Source: a virus. From it: 28,518 nucleotides of DNA. Position 1 is the stretch's first letter. Each line of letters opens with the position of its first letter. The notes under the pieces are model-generated. The model had not been told where the DNA came from, did no database searches, and was given only the letters and a program-made list of their open reading frames with translations. A program made the position numbers and the translations under genes. The stretch is from IMG/VR virus record IMGVR_UViG_3300035666_002076, positions 1-28,518 of that record. The stretch is one strand, 5' to 3'. Positions 1-7,498 of this stretch are shown here, piece after piece.

Positions 1-1077
1 AATTCTTCTTCGTTGTCCAATTCCTTTACCAGAAACAATTCTCAACTGATAATTTGTATAACGGTCGTATGCATAAGTTGCTCCGCTTTGAACCAATGTT
101 TTTGCAGCAGCAGAAGAAGCAGTCACACCGCTAATAAATGCTCCACTTGGTTCACCTGTTCTGTCAATTGCAAAATCCGTACCTAAGGCAGCAGTATGAT
201 GCATTGGACCGGAAGGGGTTTTTGTGAACCAAGAGTCCAAAAGAATATCATAATATTGAAACGCAGCAAATGGTGTGGATGAAGCTGCTGTCATCAGCCA
301 AATTCCACCCGTCATTATTTGGTATATTGAACTTTCATCGGGAGTAACCGTCCAAGATGAATCTACAGTCAAGACACTGGATTCAATCACAAAGTTAGTT
401 GCCGGTGCGGAGGCAGATGGTGCTGCAAAGGGGCTTCCAGAAACGGAAGAAAAAGTAGTATTATTAAAAGAATCTACTGCTTGATGATTGGTATCTGCAA
501 ATGTCAGAGTGGTTGTATCATTGTAAAGAATTCTTCTTACTTGAGACTGACCATTGTTGAATATCAAACGACAGTTATAACCGTCCCATTGATTAACTCT
601 CCATTTTTTGGTAGAGTCACCGATTTGAAATGGGCTGGAAGTTGTTGCCGATGTTGCCAAACCATTGTCGTGAATCACTCCATCCGAGCAAGCAGTAATT
701 GTTCTTTCTTGTCCTGCGCCAGTACCATAAAGAATTCTAATTTTACTTCCTACACAAATATTTCCCAGTCTACCAAGTCCACCAATTGTTATGGTAGTGG
801 AAGTTGCGCTGATTGTATGTCCTCTGCTTCCAATGTATGAAGCATATTTTCCGGCAACGGCGGTGGCAGGAGCAATATTTGGTGGAGCACATTCTTGCCA
901 TGAATCACTATAGGTATCATATCGCCACATTGTCTGACCGACAATGTAGTACATATATCGCGCACTGGCATCAGAGGCCATCAAAGTAGCGGTGCTGCTT
1001 GTTGCTGTAGGAGCAAAACGCATCCATTCGAATACGGGTTGATCAACTTGTGATTTTAAAAGATTTGTTACTGGCAT
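1..1077 (-). CDS. Virion/tail structural protein, N-terminal 359 codons (3' end outside window)
   Basis: The reading frame is open from an ATG at 1077 to the window edge, so the C-terminus is missing. AGGA lies 7 nt before the ATG, and the gene follows the next upstream gene by 12 nt. The protein is rich in Ser, Thr, Ala and Gly with beta-type sequence. A short motif, roughly G-x-GQ-x-R-x-I, occurs three times: near residues 118-127 (GTGAGQERTI), 175-184 and 350-359. A related stretch near 236-254 (TVDSSWTVTPDESSIYQI) resembles the strand-turn units often seen in phage tail spikes and other structural proteins. No catalytic motif was seen. Its place after fibre genes suggests a virion or adhesin role. 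Function beyond structural protein is inference. Confidence 0.7.
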   Translation of the reverse strand, partial: MPVTNLLKSQVDQPVFEWMRFAPTATSSTATLMASDASARYMYYIVGQTMWRYDTYSDSWQECAPPNIAPATAVAGKYASYIGSRGHTISATSTTITIGGLGRLGNICVGSKIRILYGTGAGQERTITACSDGVIHDNGLATSATTSSPFQIGDSTKKWRVNQWDGYNCRLIFNNGQSQVRRILYNDTTTLTFADTNHQAVDSFNNTTFSSVSGSPFAAPSASAPATNFVIESSVLTVDSSWTVTPDESSIYQIMTGGIWLMTAASSTPFAAFQYYDILLDSWFTKTPSGPMHHTAALGTDFAIDRTGEPSGAFISGVTASSAAAKTLVQSGATYAYDRYTNYQLRIVSGKGIGQRRRI

Positions 1078-1089
1078 AATATTTTCCTA

Positions 1090-1713
1090 TTAACTGAATG
1101 ATAATTTAGAACGAATTGCTTGAGCATAACAAGCTTGAGCATCATTGGCTACACGCCACAATTGATGAAGTGGACCTTCTGAAACCAATCCTACTACCTG
1201 TGATGTCGATAGAGTATATGGATTTCCTGCTGAGTTGTTGAATGTTGTAGCGGTTACAGCATTGTTCACATTTGCGGTAACTGTTCCCGAAACAGGAATA
1301 GTGCCGTTAACTTCAGTGGAGATGGCTGTATTATTTGTTCCAATGGCTTCAATCGTAACTCTTTGTCGAAGTTTGCTATCTACAACAGCATTGCTTTCAA
1401 GCAATTTATTCATGCGGCGAAGAAGTGTTGCTAGACTTTCTTCATAACTCTCAACATCAATGTAAATTTGCAATGCATCAGTTGCATTCATAGATGCTGT
1501 ATTATAATCTAAAGTCAACACATTGTTGGCAAAACTTACTGCACCATTGGTTGAATCAGCAAAATTATAAATTATTGTGTTTGCTGTGGTGTTTGTGATG
1601 AGAAGAATATTTGCAAGTGTAATAGTATATTGAAGACCCGTAAAAGTTACCGTATTGGCTGCTGGATTAAAGATGTATCCACCTACTATATCTGTTCCGA
1701 CTAATCTTTTCAT
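1090..1713 (-). CDS. Hypothetical virion-associated protein (207 aa)
   Basis: This is a complete frame from ATG 1713 with AAAGGA about 7 nt upstream. An exact TATAAATA octamer lies 13 nt before the ATG. The N-terminal part (to about residue 90) is beta-rich with many Asn, Thr and Ala. A middle stretch near 90-120 (EESLATLLRRMNKLLESN) looks helical and could form a short coiled coil for trimerisation. Then comes a Thr/Asn/Val-rich segment, and the protein ends with a short helical-looking tail (WRVANDAQACYAQAIRSKLS). This layout fits a fibre accessory or neck/whisker-type structural protein. I do not recognise the family securely. It sits in the block of adhesin genes and would be made late. 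Confidence 0.6.
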   Translation of the reverse strand: MKRLVGTDIVGGYIFNPAANTVTFTGLQYTITLANILLITNTTANTIIYNFADSTNGAVSFANNVLTLDYNTASMNATDALQIYIDVESYEESLATLLRRMNKLLESNAVVDSKLRQRVTIEAIGTNNTAISTEVNGTIPVSGTVTANVNNAVTATTFNNSAGNPYTLSTSQVVGLVSEGPLHQLWRVANDAQACYAQAIRSKLSFS

Positions 1714-1726
1714 TTGTGTTCCTTTA

Positions 1727-1734
1727 TATTTATA
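1727..1734 (-). promoter_or_regulatory. T4-type late promoter, exact TATAAATA
   Basis: The minus strand reads TATAAATA, the T4 late consensus recognised by gp55. The spacer to the ATG at 1713 is 13 nt and contains AAAGGA. The TAA inside the octamer is the stop codon of the upstream 174-residue fibre gene. The mRNA leader would be only about 7 nt if initiation follows T4 spacing. Confidence 0.65.
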
Positions 1735-2254
1735 ACACCGTTGCCATTGCTATTACAAACGCAGCATCTACCCCACCGGCACCAGTAGCACCAGTGTTTC
1801 CTTGAATACCTTGAGAACCAGTAGCACCAGTGGCACCAGTATTTCCTGCATTTCCTTGTGGACCAGCGCCACCAAATTCTACCCAAATATTAGAGGCACC
1901 ATCTGTTACAGCTGTTAGTAGTTTTCCGGTTCCAGTATCATACCAACGATCACCTGCGGTAGGACCCGTTGTTGCTGTAGTACCTTGAATAAAATCATAA
2001 TAAGTTCCACCACCACCACCACCACCGCCTCCACCAGTGTAGGCAATTGTTAGAGTATTACCTGTTGGTGTGACAGATATAGAAGTTCCTCCAGCAACAT
2101 TTACACCACCAGAAAGACCATTTAAAGTAGCAACATATGTACTAATTGATCCCGATGTGGTTTTATCCCATGCAACACCATTATATGTCCAAAGAATACC
2201 ACCATATGAATATGTTACGCCAGCAGAAGGGGATGGGGGGAAATCAATAGGCAT
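1730..2254 (-). CDS. Short tail-fibre/adhesin protein with polyglycine hinge and collagen-like tail (174 aa)
   Basis: ATG at 2254 gives MPIDFPPSPSAGVTYSYGG, followed by WTYNGVAWD, a common opening in marine phage fibre proteins. Residues about 43-73 hold a beta module (NGLSGG, TSISVTPTGNTLTI) related to modules in the two neighbouring fibre genes. Residues 74-83 are ten consecutive glycines. Residues about 97-130 include GDRWYDTGTGKLLTAV, shared in modified form with the C-terminus of the collagen-like protein upstream. The end carries about ten Gly-X-Y triplets (GNTGATGATGSQGIQ) and a short hydrophobic tail. It is probably a trimeric virion appendage. No Shine-Dalgarno is visible; a CATAAATA octamer lies 9 nt upstream. 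Confidence 0.75.
   Translation of the reverse strand: MPIDFPPSPSAGVTYSYGGILWTYNGVAWDKTTSGSISTYVATLNGLSGGVNVAGGTSISVTPTGNTLTIAYTGGGGGGGGGGTYYDFIQGTTATTGPTAGDRWYDTGTGKLLTAVTDGASNIWVEFGGAGPQGNAGNTGATGATGSQGIQGNTGATGAGGVDAAFVIAMATVL
2006..2035 (-). repeat. GGN triplet run coding ten glycines, six consecutive GGT
   Basis: On the minus strand this is GGT GGA GGC, six GGT, then GGA. It codes the hinge (residues 74-83) of the short fibre protein. A trinucleotide run can change length by replication slippage without breaking the frame. Confidence 0.8.
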
Positions 2255-2263
2255 TGTTCTTAA

Positions 2264-2271
2264 TATTTATG
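2264..2271 (-). promoter_or_regulatory. Late-promoter-like octamer CATAAATA, 9 nt from start codon
   Basis: CATAAATA on the minus strand directly follows the TAA stop of the collagen-like gene and lies 9 nt before ATG 2254. It differs from the T4 consensus only in the first base. With T4 spacing, transcription would start about 3 nt before the ATG, and no Shine-Dalgarno is present. Confidence 0.5.
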
Positions 2272-3966
2272 TTAGAGTTGAACCCAAATAAAGCCTGATG
2301 CGCCTGTTATGGCTGTATATAAAATTCCAGTATTTGTATTAAACCAACGGTCTCCGGGTATATGGATAGATGGAGCTGAAATGGCTTCTGTAAATTTTGG
2401 AGATGCCGTACCTTGTGTGCTACCATCGACAAATTGAATATAAGATGGGCTACCGCCTGCTCCTGTTAATTCTACTACAGAAGGAATTTGTAAAGCAGAA
2501 GTTGCAATATCATACTTAAATGATGGAATTGCTTGCAGATCACCACTAACATCATTTGAAGTAAACTGAATGGATCCGGGGGTAGATTTTACAGTTATTA
2601 AATTGGTTACAGTAACTTCACCAAGACCAGTAGAAGGGCTTAATGTAATTCCGGCCCCAGCAACTAATTTTGTTACTGCGCCTTCCCCACCACCACCCGA
2701 AATATTAACAGTAAGATTCTGACCACTGGAAGTAACATTTACTCCAGCACCAGTAAAATTAATATTTCCAACATACTTGGAAATTCTCTGACCATTGAAT
2801 AGTGCTGCAAGCCCACCACCACCGGGAACAGAAAGTTTTCCAATATAATCTATGATCTTTTGTGTATCTGCACCTTTAAACTTACCAAGAATTTTATCAA
2901 TGTGTTTGGCATCTAAAGAAATTTTATTATCTTTAAGTACTAAAGGATATTCAACATCTACTACTGTAGACTGTCCATCTTGTCCTGCAGGACCTACTGG
3001 GCCTGCTTCTCCTCTTGGTCCAGCAGGACCTTGAGGGCCCACAGGTCCTCTATTACCTTGATCTCCTTTTTCTCCACGCGGACCTTGCGGTCCCACGGAG
3101 CCTTGAGGTCCAATCTTACCTTCAATTCCATCTTTACCGGGTATTCCTTGGTCACCTTTTGGGCCTTGAATGCCTTGTAGACCTTGTGGACCAACCAATC
3201 CTTGATCGCCCTTATCGCCTTTCTCACCCTTCTCTCCTTGTTTTCCTTTTGGACCTTGGATTCCTTGGAAACCAGGTTCACCCTGATCTCCCTTTTCTCC
3301 TTGATCGCCTTGAATACCTTGAACACCATCTTTACCTTGTTCACCTCTTGGACCCTGTGGGCCCATTGGTCCGGGTTCACCTTGTGGACCTTGCAGACCA
3401 ATTTCTCCTCGTAGACCCTGTTGTCCAATTACTGGAGTAGTTTGCTTTATAATAGTTCTTTCAACTATTTCAATCTTTGGTGGAACAGGTGGCTTTGAAG
3501 CAATGACTGGCTTTGGCTGAACAGGAACAACTTCCTCCAACAAATTTTTAATTTGATTGGAGTTACCATAAAGTTTTATAACTTTATCATTATTGTTCTG
3601 TATAAAATAGTGTTCAGAAACACCATGCCCAAGTTGGAACTTTTCATCATACTGGCATGCTGTTATTTCTTTTAACAGAACATTCTGGAATAATGGCCCG
3701 AAAGGACGTTTTACCTTAAATATTTTTCCACTAGAGGCAGAATAAGTTTTGGTTGGTTCAAAGTATTCTTTTATCTTTACTGAATTTCCTTCAATAAGAT
3801 ACTCTTCACCATCAGTGCTACGAAGAAGCAATTTAGTAATTCCAGAACCAATCTTTACTTTAGTTGGGTTAATTGTCGATTCTACAATTATAAATTCACA
3901 ACCTTGTGGCAGTTCTGGGTGCCATTTGGTTAATTTTAATGATGTTTTGTTCTTTCCAAAGAACAT
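2272..3966 (-). CDS. Collagen-like tail fibre/adhesin (564 aa)
   Basis: ATG at 3966. Residues 1-180 form a non-repetitive N-terminal domain that may anchor the protein to the virion; residues about 147-180 are a Pro/Lys/Val linker. Residues 181-331 are 50 unbroken Gly-X-Y triplets. They are rich in charged KGE/KGD-type pairs (GEKGEKGDKGDQG), which stabilise triple helices in bacterial collagens that lack hydroxyproline. After this come glycine hinges (PGGGG, SGGGGEG), beta modules such as NINFTGAGVNVTSSGQNLTV, and a C-terminal GDRWFNTNTGILYTAITG unit shared with the next gene. The layout is that of a trimeric phage fibre. Receptor specificity cannot be read from the sequence. No Shine-Dalgarno precedes the start; TCTAAATA lies 6 nt upstream. 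Confidence 0.85.
   Translation of the reverse strand: MFFGKNKTSLKLTKWHPELPQGCEFIIVESTINPTKVKIGSGITKLLLRSTDGEEYLIEGNSVKIKEYFEPTKTYSASSGKIFKVKRPFGPLFQNVLLKEITACQYDEKFQLGHGVSEHYFIQNNNDKVIKLYGNSNQIKNLLEEVVPVQPKPVIASKPPVPPKIEIVERTIIKQTTPVIGQQGLRGEIGLQGPQGEPGPMGPQGPRGEQGKDGVQGIQGDQGEKGDQGEPGFQGIQGPKGKQGEKGEKGDKGDQGLVGPQGLQGIQGPKGDQGIPGKDGIEGKIGPQGSVGPQGPRGEKGDQGNRGPVGPQGPAGPRGEAGPVGPAGQDGQSTVVDVEYPLVLKDNKISLDAKHIDKILGKFKGADTQKIIDYIGKLSVPGGGGLAALFNGQRISKYVGNINFTGAGVNVTSSGQNLTVNISGGGGEGAVTKLVAGAGITLSPSTGLGEVTVTNLITVKSTPGSIQFTSNDVSGDLQAIPSFKYDIATSALQIPSVVELTGAGGSPSYIQFVDGSTQGTASPKFTEAISAPSIHIPGDRWFNTNTGILYTAITGASGFIWVQL
2974..3426 (-). repeat. Collagen Gly-X-Y coding repeat, 50 triplets
   Basis: Codes residues 181-331 of the collagen-like fibre with a glycine at every third position and no interruption. 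The 9-base periodicity also keeps other frames open on both strands; I treat those as shadows. Confidence 0.9.
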
Positions 3967-3972
3967 CTATTG

Positions 3973-3980
3973 TATTTAGA
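3973..3980 (-). promoter_or_regulatory. Weak late-promoter-like octamer TCTAAATA, 6 nt from start codon
   Basis: TCTAAATA on the minus strand differs from TATAAATA in the second base. Its TAA is the stop codon of the 461-residue fibre gene. Six nt (CAATAG) separate it from ATG 3966, and no Shine-Dalgarno is visible. Confidence 0.35.
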
Positions 3981-5361
3981 CGTATCCTGAAAGAGGTGCT
4001 CTTCTCCAAGAATTTCCTACAGCACAAACATATAGGAAATCATTGTCCCAAGCAATGGATCCAGTAACTCCAGCTGAAGTGCTTGTAGCTGGTGCAGATG
4101 CAGGATTTAATACTATTCTATTTCGAACATGTAGTTCACCAAGAGGAGTAGTTACGCCACCAATACCAACATATCCAGCACAACTTCCGGTAATCCATGC
4201 CGTTTTACCAGATCCTATTAATAATTGAGTGTGTCCCAGTGCTTGATTTTCTGCAATAGCAACATTATCTAATTCACTATTAGAAGGTTCATATGCAGAA
4301 GCGATTATAACTGAATTATTCAATCCCAGTTGGGTATTATTATTAAATGCATTTAAAAATTTTAATGGTTGATATCCTATAATTATATTATTTGATGTTG
4401 AGGCACATGTGCTACCTTCACCACTATTATTGCTCAGTGCCTCAGAACCAATTATAACGTTATTTATTGCAGTTACACCAGAACCAGCTAACGCTCGATA
4501 ACCAAAAATTGCTGAATTATCAATCCTGTTAGTTCCAACATTTCCTATATTTGTTCCAAATGCTGTTAAGTTATCAGCAGAAGATACACCCATACATATA
4601 TTTTTTCCTACTAGTGTTATATTAGCATCTGGAGCACTAATAGCATTTAAATTATCCATACCAAATACGGTGATGTTATTTGTTTGAATTAATTTTTGTA
4701 AATTTCTATTACCAACAACTACACTTCCAGTAGTAGGTAAACCACTAGTTAAAAGAACTGTATTTAAATTAGATCCACCTACATTAATACAATCATCTGT
4801 ACTCTTTATATACCAAGTATTTCCAAGTAATATTCTTCCTCCAGCTGCCGTAGCTGTATTTACACTTAATACTGAATTAAACGTTGGATTATAGTTGTCT
4901 GGTTGTCCAGCGGCATTAAAAAGATTATTAAGTACAAGAGAACCGGTTAGGAATGAACCAGTAAGACCGAATTCGGGTATAAATGCTCCACTAGAAGAAA
5001 TGCCGTTGGTAAAAGTTTGTAAAGGACCAAAAATATTTGCTACACCAGTAGTTACACCAGTTACATTTCCAGTCAATCCATTCCATGTACAAACACCTTG
5101 AACATTACCTGTATTGCCGTTATATGACGATACACCTCCAATTGAAGATACTGTAACTGTATTTCCTATTGTACCTAATGTAATGTTAGAGCCAGCCGAT
5201 AAAATAATACTTCCGGTTAAACCATTCCACGTACAGACACCTTGCAAAGCACCTGTTTTACCATTGATAGAAATGGTCCCATCTGCATTAGAACCCGCAG
5301 GTCCAGGTGTTCCGGCTACTCCAAATGGTTGTGTATATACTGTTACGTTAAATTCTGCCAT
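3976..5361 (-). CDS. Tail fibre/adhesin protein with duplicated module and beta-rich body (461 aa)
   Basis: ATG at 5361 has GAGGA 6 nt upstream and follows the 131-residue gene by 3 nt. The N-terminus (EFNVTVYTQPFGVAG) leads into a brief Gly-rich stretch. A module around NGKTGALQGVCTWNGLTG (33-50) recurs as NGNTGNVQGVCTWNGLTG (81-98). The long middle is Asn/Ile/Gly-rich with repeated short hydrophobic strands (for example NNVIIGSEALSNNSGEG and NNIIIGYQPL), as in a beta-helix or hemagglutinin-like head. The C-terminus has VGIGGVTTPLGELHVRN and SIAWDNDFLYVCAVGNSWRR, units common at the ends of marine phage fibre proteins and sometimes next to chaperone or trimer tips. It is most likely a receptor-binding or fibre protein. 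No enzymatic motif was found. Confidence 0.8.
   Translation of the reverse strand: MAEFNVTVYTQPFGVAGTPGPAGSNADGTISINGKTGALQGVCTWNGLTGSIILSAGSNITLGTIGNTVTVSSIGGVSSYNGNTGNVQGVCTWNGLTGNVTGVTTGVANIFGPLQTFTNGISSSGAFIPEFGLTGSFLTGSLVLNNLFNAAGQPDNYNPTFNSVLSVNTATAAGGRILLGNTWYIKSTDDCINVGGSNLNTVLLTSGLPTTGSVVVGNRNLQKLIQTNNITVFGMDNLNAISAPDANITLVGKNICMGVSSADNLTAFGTNIGNVGTNRIDNSAIFGYRALAGSGVTAINNVIIGSEALSNNSGEGSTCASTSNNIIIGYQPLKFLNAFNNNTQLGLNNSVIIASAYEPSNSELDNVAIAENQALGHTQLLIGSGKTAWITGSCAGYVGIGGVTTPLGELHVRNRIVLNPASAPATSTSAGVTGSIAWDNDFLYVCAVGNSWRRAPLSGYV
5068..5265 (-). repeat. Two-copy direct repeat within the fibre gene, 144-nt period
   Basis: Copies at 5212-5265 and 5068-5121 encode residues 33-50 and 81-98 with the shared core QGVCTWNGLTG. 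The DNA copies differ at several third positions, so the duplication is not recent. Confidence 0.75.
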
Positions 5362-5364
5362 GTG

Positions 5365-5760
5365 TTATCCTCGTGTTACGTCTGGTACTACGTCTATCTT
5401 TCCCCGTAAAATTGTTTCTACACCTATTGGGTTTATGGTTTGTGCCTGCACATCGTAAAATACTGGTGTATATGGAGGAAAAGAAGTGGTATAGGTAGAA
5501 CCAACCGTTATTGCCACAAATCCACCAGTTCCCGTTGCAGATATACCACCTACAATTCCTTCTGGTTGATAAAAAGTATTGCCAGAATTAATATATGTAC
5601 TATAACTTGCAAAAACTTTTGCAGAATAATAACCTTTACGAACTTGCATTGATAGAGTACAACCAGTAAAATTATATGTGCCACCAGTTACTCCGGTGAC
5701 AGAAAATACCCATCTCAGACTATCTCCAACAACAACTGTTTGGTCGTAAATGTTAGACAT
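5365..5760 (-). CDS. Hypothetical baseplate/fibre-associated protein, BppU-N-like (131 aa)
   Basis: ATG at 5760 has GGAG 6 nt upstream. The N-terminus (YDQTVVVGDSLRWVFSVTG) followed by TGCTLSMQVRKG resembles the small Ig-like domain found in many phage baseplate upper or fibre-base proteins, where a sentence-like pattern of polar strand, GxT, and MQVR recurs. The C-terminus (VETILRGKIDVVPDVTRG) fits the same family ending. It is the first gene of the fibre block and precedes the 461-residue fibre by 3 nt. It may connect fibre to baseplate; that role is inferred from family pattern and position only. Confidence 0.6.
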   Translation of the reverse strand: MSNIYDQTVVVGDSLRWVFSVTGVTGGTYNFTGCTLSMQVRKGYYSAKVFASYSTYINSGNTFYQPEGIVGGISATGTGGFVAITVGSTYTTSFPPYTPVFYDVQAQTINPIGVETILRGKIDVVPDVTRG

Positions 5761-5772
5761 GTAGGCTCCAAA

Positions 5773-5801
5773 AAATAATAACCTATTAAAGGTTATTATT
5801 T
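5773..5801 (-). terminator. Hairpin with U-tract; terminator and possible 5' stem-loop of late mRNA
   Basis: Perfect 11-bp stem (5773-5783 with 5791-5801) and 7-nt loop; one further T-A pair could extend it. On the minus strand the stem runs into a tract of six T, giving an intrinsic terminator shape behind the glycosyltransferase gene. The stem is almost all A-U with two G-C pairs, so it would be weak. A CATAAATA octamer lies 5 nt upstream of the stem, so late RNA might begin at the base of this hairpin. Confidence 0.6.
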
Positions 5802-5806
5802 ACAAA

Positions 5807-5814
5807 TATTTATG
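5807..5814 (-). promoter_or_regulatory. Late-promoter-like octamer CATAAATA
   Basis: CATAAATA on the minus strand lies 11 nt after the stop of the glycosyltransferase gene and 46 nt before ATG 5760. T4-like spacing puts the start site near 5800, at the foot of the hairpin. It would drive the fibre block late. Confidence 0.55.
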
Positions 5815-5825
5815 ATTTGCGGCAA

Positions 5826-7052
5826 TTAGAGTTTTACAGCTAAATTTTCTGGACTAATCTTTAAAGTTGTTTTTGGTTCAGGAATTTTTACTGTTTGCAT
5901 ATTGGCTAAAGTCTGTGCCTGTTGGGCATTTATTTGACCTTGAATCTGGGCAATTGCATTGATATAAGCATTTTTATTATTTTCTACTCTTGGACGGTGT
6001 TCTTCTGGAAGATATGGTTCCGAAAGAAGTTTTTCACAAGCAGCCAATCCCATGTGATACTTTCCAACATAGAATGCAGTTGTAGCGACTTCATCTAATA
6101 GACCCCATCTATAGTTTGCCATATCTACGAATAGAATGTCATTTTGTGGGGGTGGGATTGTTAGTCCCATGGATGCAACTAGGAATGCATTTCTTGGACG
6201 CCCATATTTTCTATAAATGCAGGACAAATGATACAAAGATTCTGCTCGATCTGGCTTTGTTTCATATGCGCGCATCATGGCATCTGTAATCATTTCAATT
6301 GGCTTTTCAAGGATTGTACGACACATACCTACTCTAAGCCAAGAAAAATAAACTTCTTCTGCCCAAGATTCTAGTTCTGTTCTTTTGATATACTCTTGTT
6401 CAGCAATATCAAACATTCTGGAATCAAATGCAGATTGTGCTGCATAAAATTGTTTTCTTGGTTGTTTTGGATCTTCTGCAAGATACTTCTTTAGAATTTC
6501 ATAGTCATTCTTATATTTTTCAATATCATTGCCAAATTGTCGAGAACGGCAACCTTCAGTACGAACATCCCAAGCATAGTCGCCTTCTAATTTTTGAACA
6601 TTCATTGGTTGACGACAGATGGCATATTCATGGAGAGGTTCTTCATACCACCACTTTGTCTTTCCAATATTAAACAATTGTGCGCGATACCATACGAACT
6701 CACCGCGTTGAATCTTTACAACGTAACCATCCAATTCGTCATTGAACTTTTCAACAGGAAGAGTTCCAGAGATCATATCATCGGCATCGATCATCAGTGC
6801 CCATTGTGCTTTGCCTTCACACGCTTCGATAGCCAAAGAACGGTTATGACCAAAGTCTTTCCATTCATGGTCTAGAATCTCTCCGGGAATTCCCTTGGAA
6901 TCAAAGAAACTCTTTATAATTTCCTTGGTATTATCTGTCGATCCTGTATCACAGATTACATAATAGTTAATGAATGGGGCAACAGATTCAAGACAACGCT
7001 GAATATTTGGAGCCTCGTTTTTGACGATCATCGATAAAGCTAACTTGTGCAT
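5826..7052 (-). CDS. GT2-family glycosyltransferase with TPR-like C-terminal region (408 aa)
   Basis: The N-terminal domain is GT-A type: LALSMIVKNEAPNIQRCLES (residues 4-23), VICDTGSTDNT (32-42) and the metal/sugar-binding MIDADD (87-92). Residues about 180-330 contain helical repeats of TPR style (AAQSAFDSRMFDIAEQEYI; ESLYHLSCIYRKYGRPRNAF). This combination occurs in GT2 proteins of bacteria and phages. I place the start at ATG 7052 because AAGGA lies 5 nt upstream; ATG 7058 overlaps that site. It follows regA by 8 nt, where T4 has polymerase gene 43. The acceptor is unknown: host polysaccharide, virion protein or modified DNA are all possible. The C-terminus is a Gln/Ala-rich tail. Its codon use and base composition match the core genes more than the AT-rich sugar island. 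Confidence 0.8.
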   Translation of the reverse strand: MHKLALSMIVKNEAPNIQRCLESVAPFINYYVICDTGSTDNTKEIIKSFFDSKGIPGEILDHEWKDFGHNRSLAIEACEGKAQWALMIDADDMISGTLPVEKFNDELDGYVVKIQRGEFVWYRAQLFNIGKTKWWYEEPLHEYAICRQPMNVQKLEGDYAWDVRTEGCRSRQFGNDIEKYKNDYEILKKYLAEDPKQPRKQFYAAQSAFDSRMFDIAEQEYIKRTELESWAEEVYFSWLRVGMCRTILEKPIEMITDAMMRAYETKPDRAESLYHLSCIYRKYGRPRNAFLVASMGLTIPPPQNDILFVDMANYRWGLLDEVATTAFYVGKYHMGLAACEKLLSEPYLPEEHRPRVENNKNAYINAIAQIQGQINAQQAQTLANMQTVKIPEPKTTLKISPENLAVKL

Positions 7053-7060
7053 TTTCATCC

Positions 7061-7486
7061 TTATGAATTAAAAAATCTACGTAATGATCCGGGATTAAAC
7101 TTTGGAATAAGTTCCCAGTCATCTCTTTCACCATATTTAATTATCTTCAAACCATTGATAGGCATTTTGTCTGCTGTTTTTTCTTTATCAATGATTTCAA
7201 GCAGTTCCCATTCTTCAAGCAATTGAATAATGGCATTTCTTCGTTTAATGTCTTCTTCAGATACATTTGACGGCAAACCATCAAGTGCAAATAATTCTTT
7301 AAAGTGTGCAACTATATACACTCCATTTTTATGAATTAAATGACATGATTGATATAATACTTTTTTACCTTTTGGTGATACCCCTATACGAGATAAAGTT
7401 TCACGGACAACCATGAAATCTTCTTCATCAAATAGTTTTATATGTACACCAACATTATTAAAAATTTTATCCGAAGCTTCTGACAT
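7061..7486 (-). CDS. regA: RegA translational repressor
   Basis: RegA in T4 is an RNA-binding protein that blocks translation initiation on many early mRNAs, including its own and those of clamp and clamp-loader genes. Clear similarity to T4 RegA is visible: VRETLSRIGVSPKGKKVLYQ (about 28-47), SCHLIHKNGVYIVAHFKELF (48-67), and the LEEWELLEII region near 90-100. The protein is 141 residues against 122 in T4; the excess is at the N-terminus and in the C-terminal part (WELIPKFNPGSLRRFFNS). ATG 7486 has AAGGGTG about 5 nt upstream, and gene 62 ends 12 nt before it. The order 45-44-62-regA is as in T4. The start sites of the clamp genes in this window are plausible targets, but no defined RegA box can be claimed. 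Confidence 0.93.
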   Translation of the reverse strand: MSEASDKIFNNVGVHIKLFDEEDFMVVRETLSRIGVSPKGKKVLYQSCHLIHKNGVYIVAHFKELFALDGLPSNVSEEDIKRRNAIIQLLEEWELLEIIDKEKTADKMPINGLKIIKYGERDDWELIPKFNPGSLRRFFNS

Positions 7487-7498
7487 ATCACACCCTTA

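Noticed and set aside
481-840. Plus-strand 119-codon frame opposite the first structural gene
   Set aside because: The opposite strand has a full-length open frame with normal structural-protein sequence; the plus frame is Cys/Ser-rich with no ribosome site.
2852-3440. Several overlapping open frames on both strands across the collagen region
   Set aside because: They follow from the 9-base Gly-X-Y periodicity. Their translations are low-complexity shadows, and the 564-residue frame explains the region.
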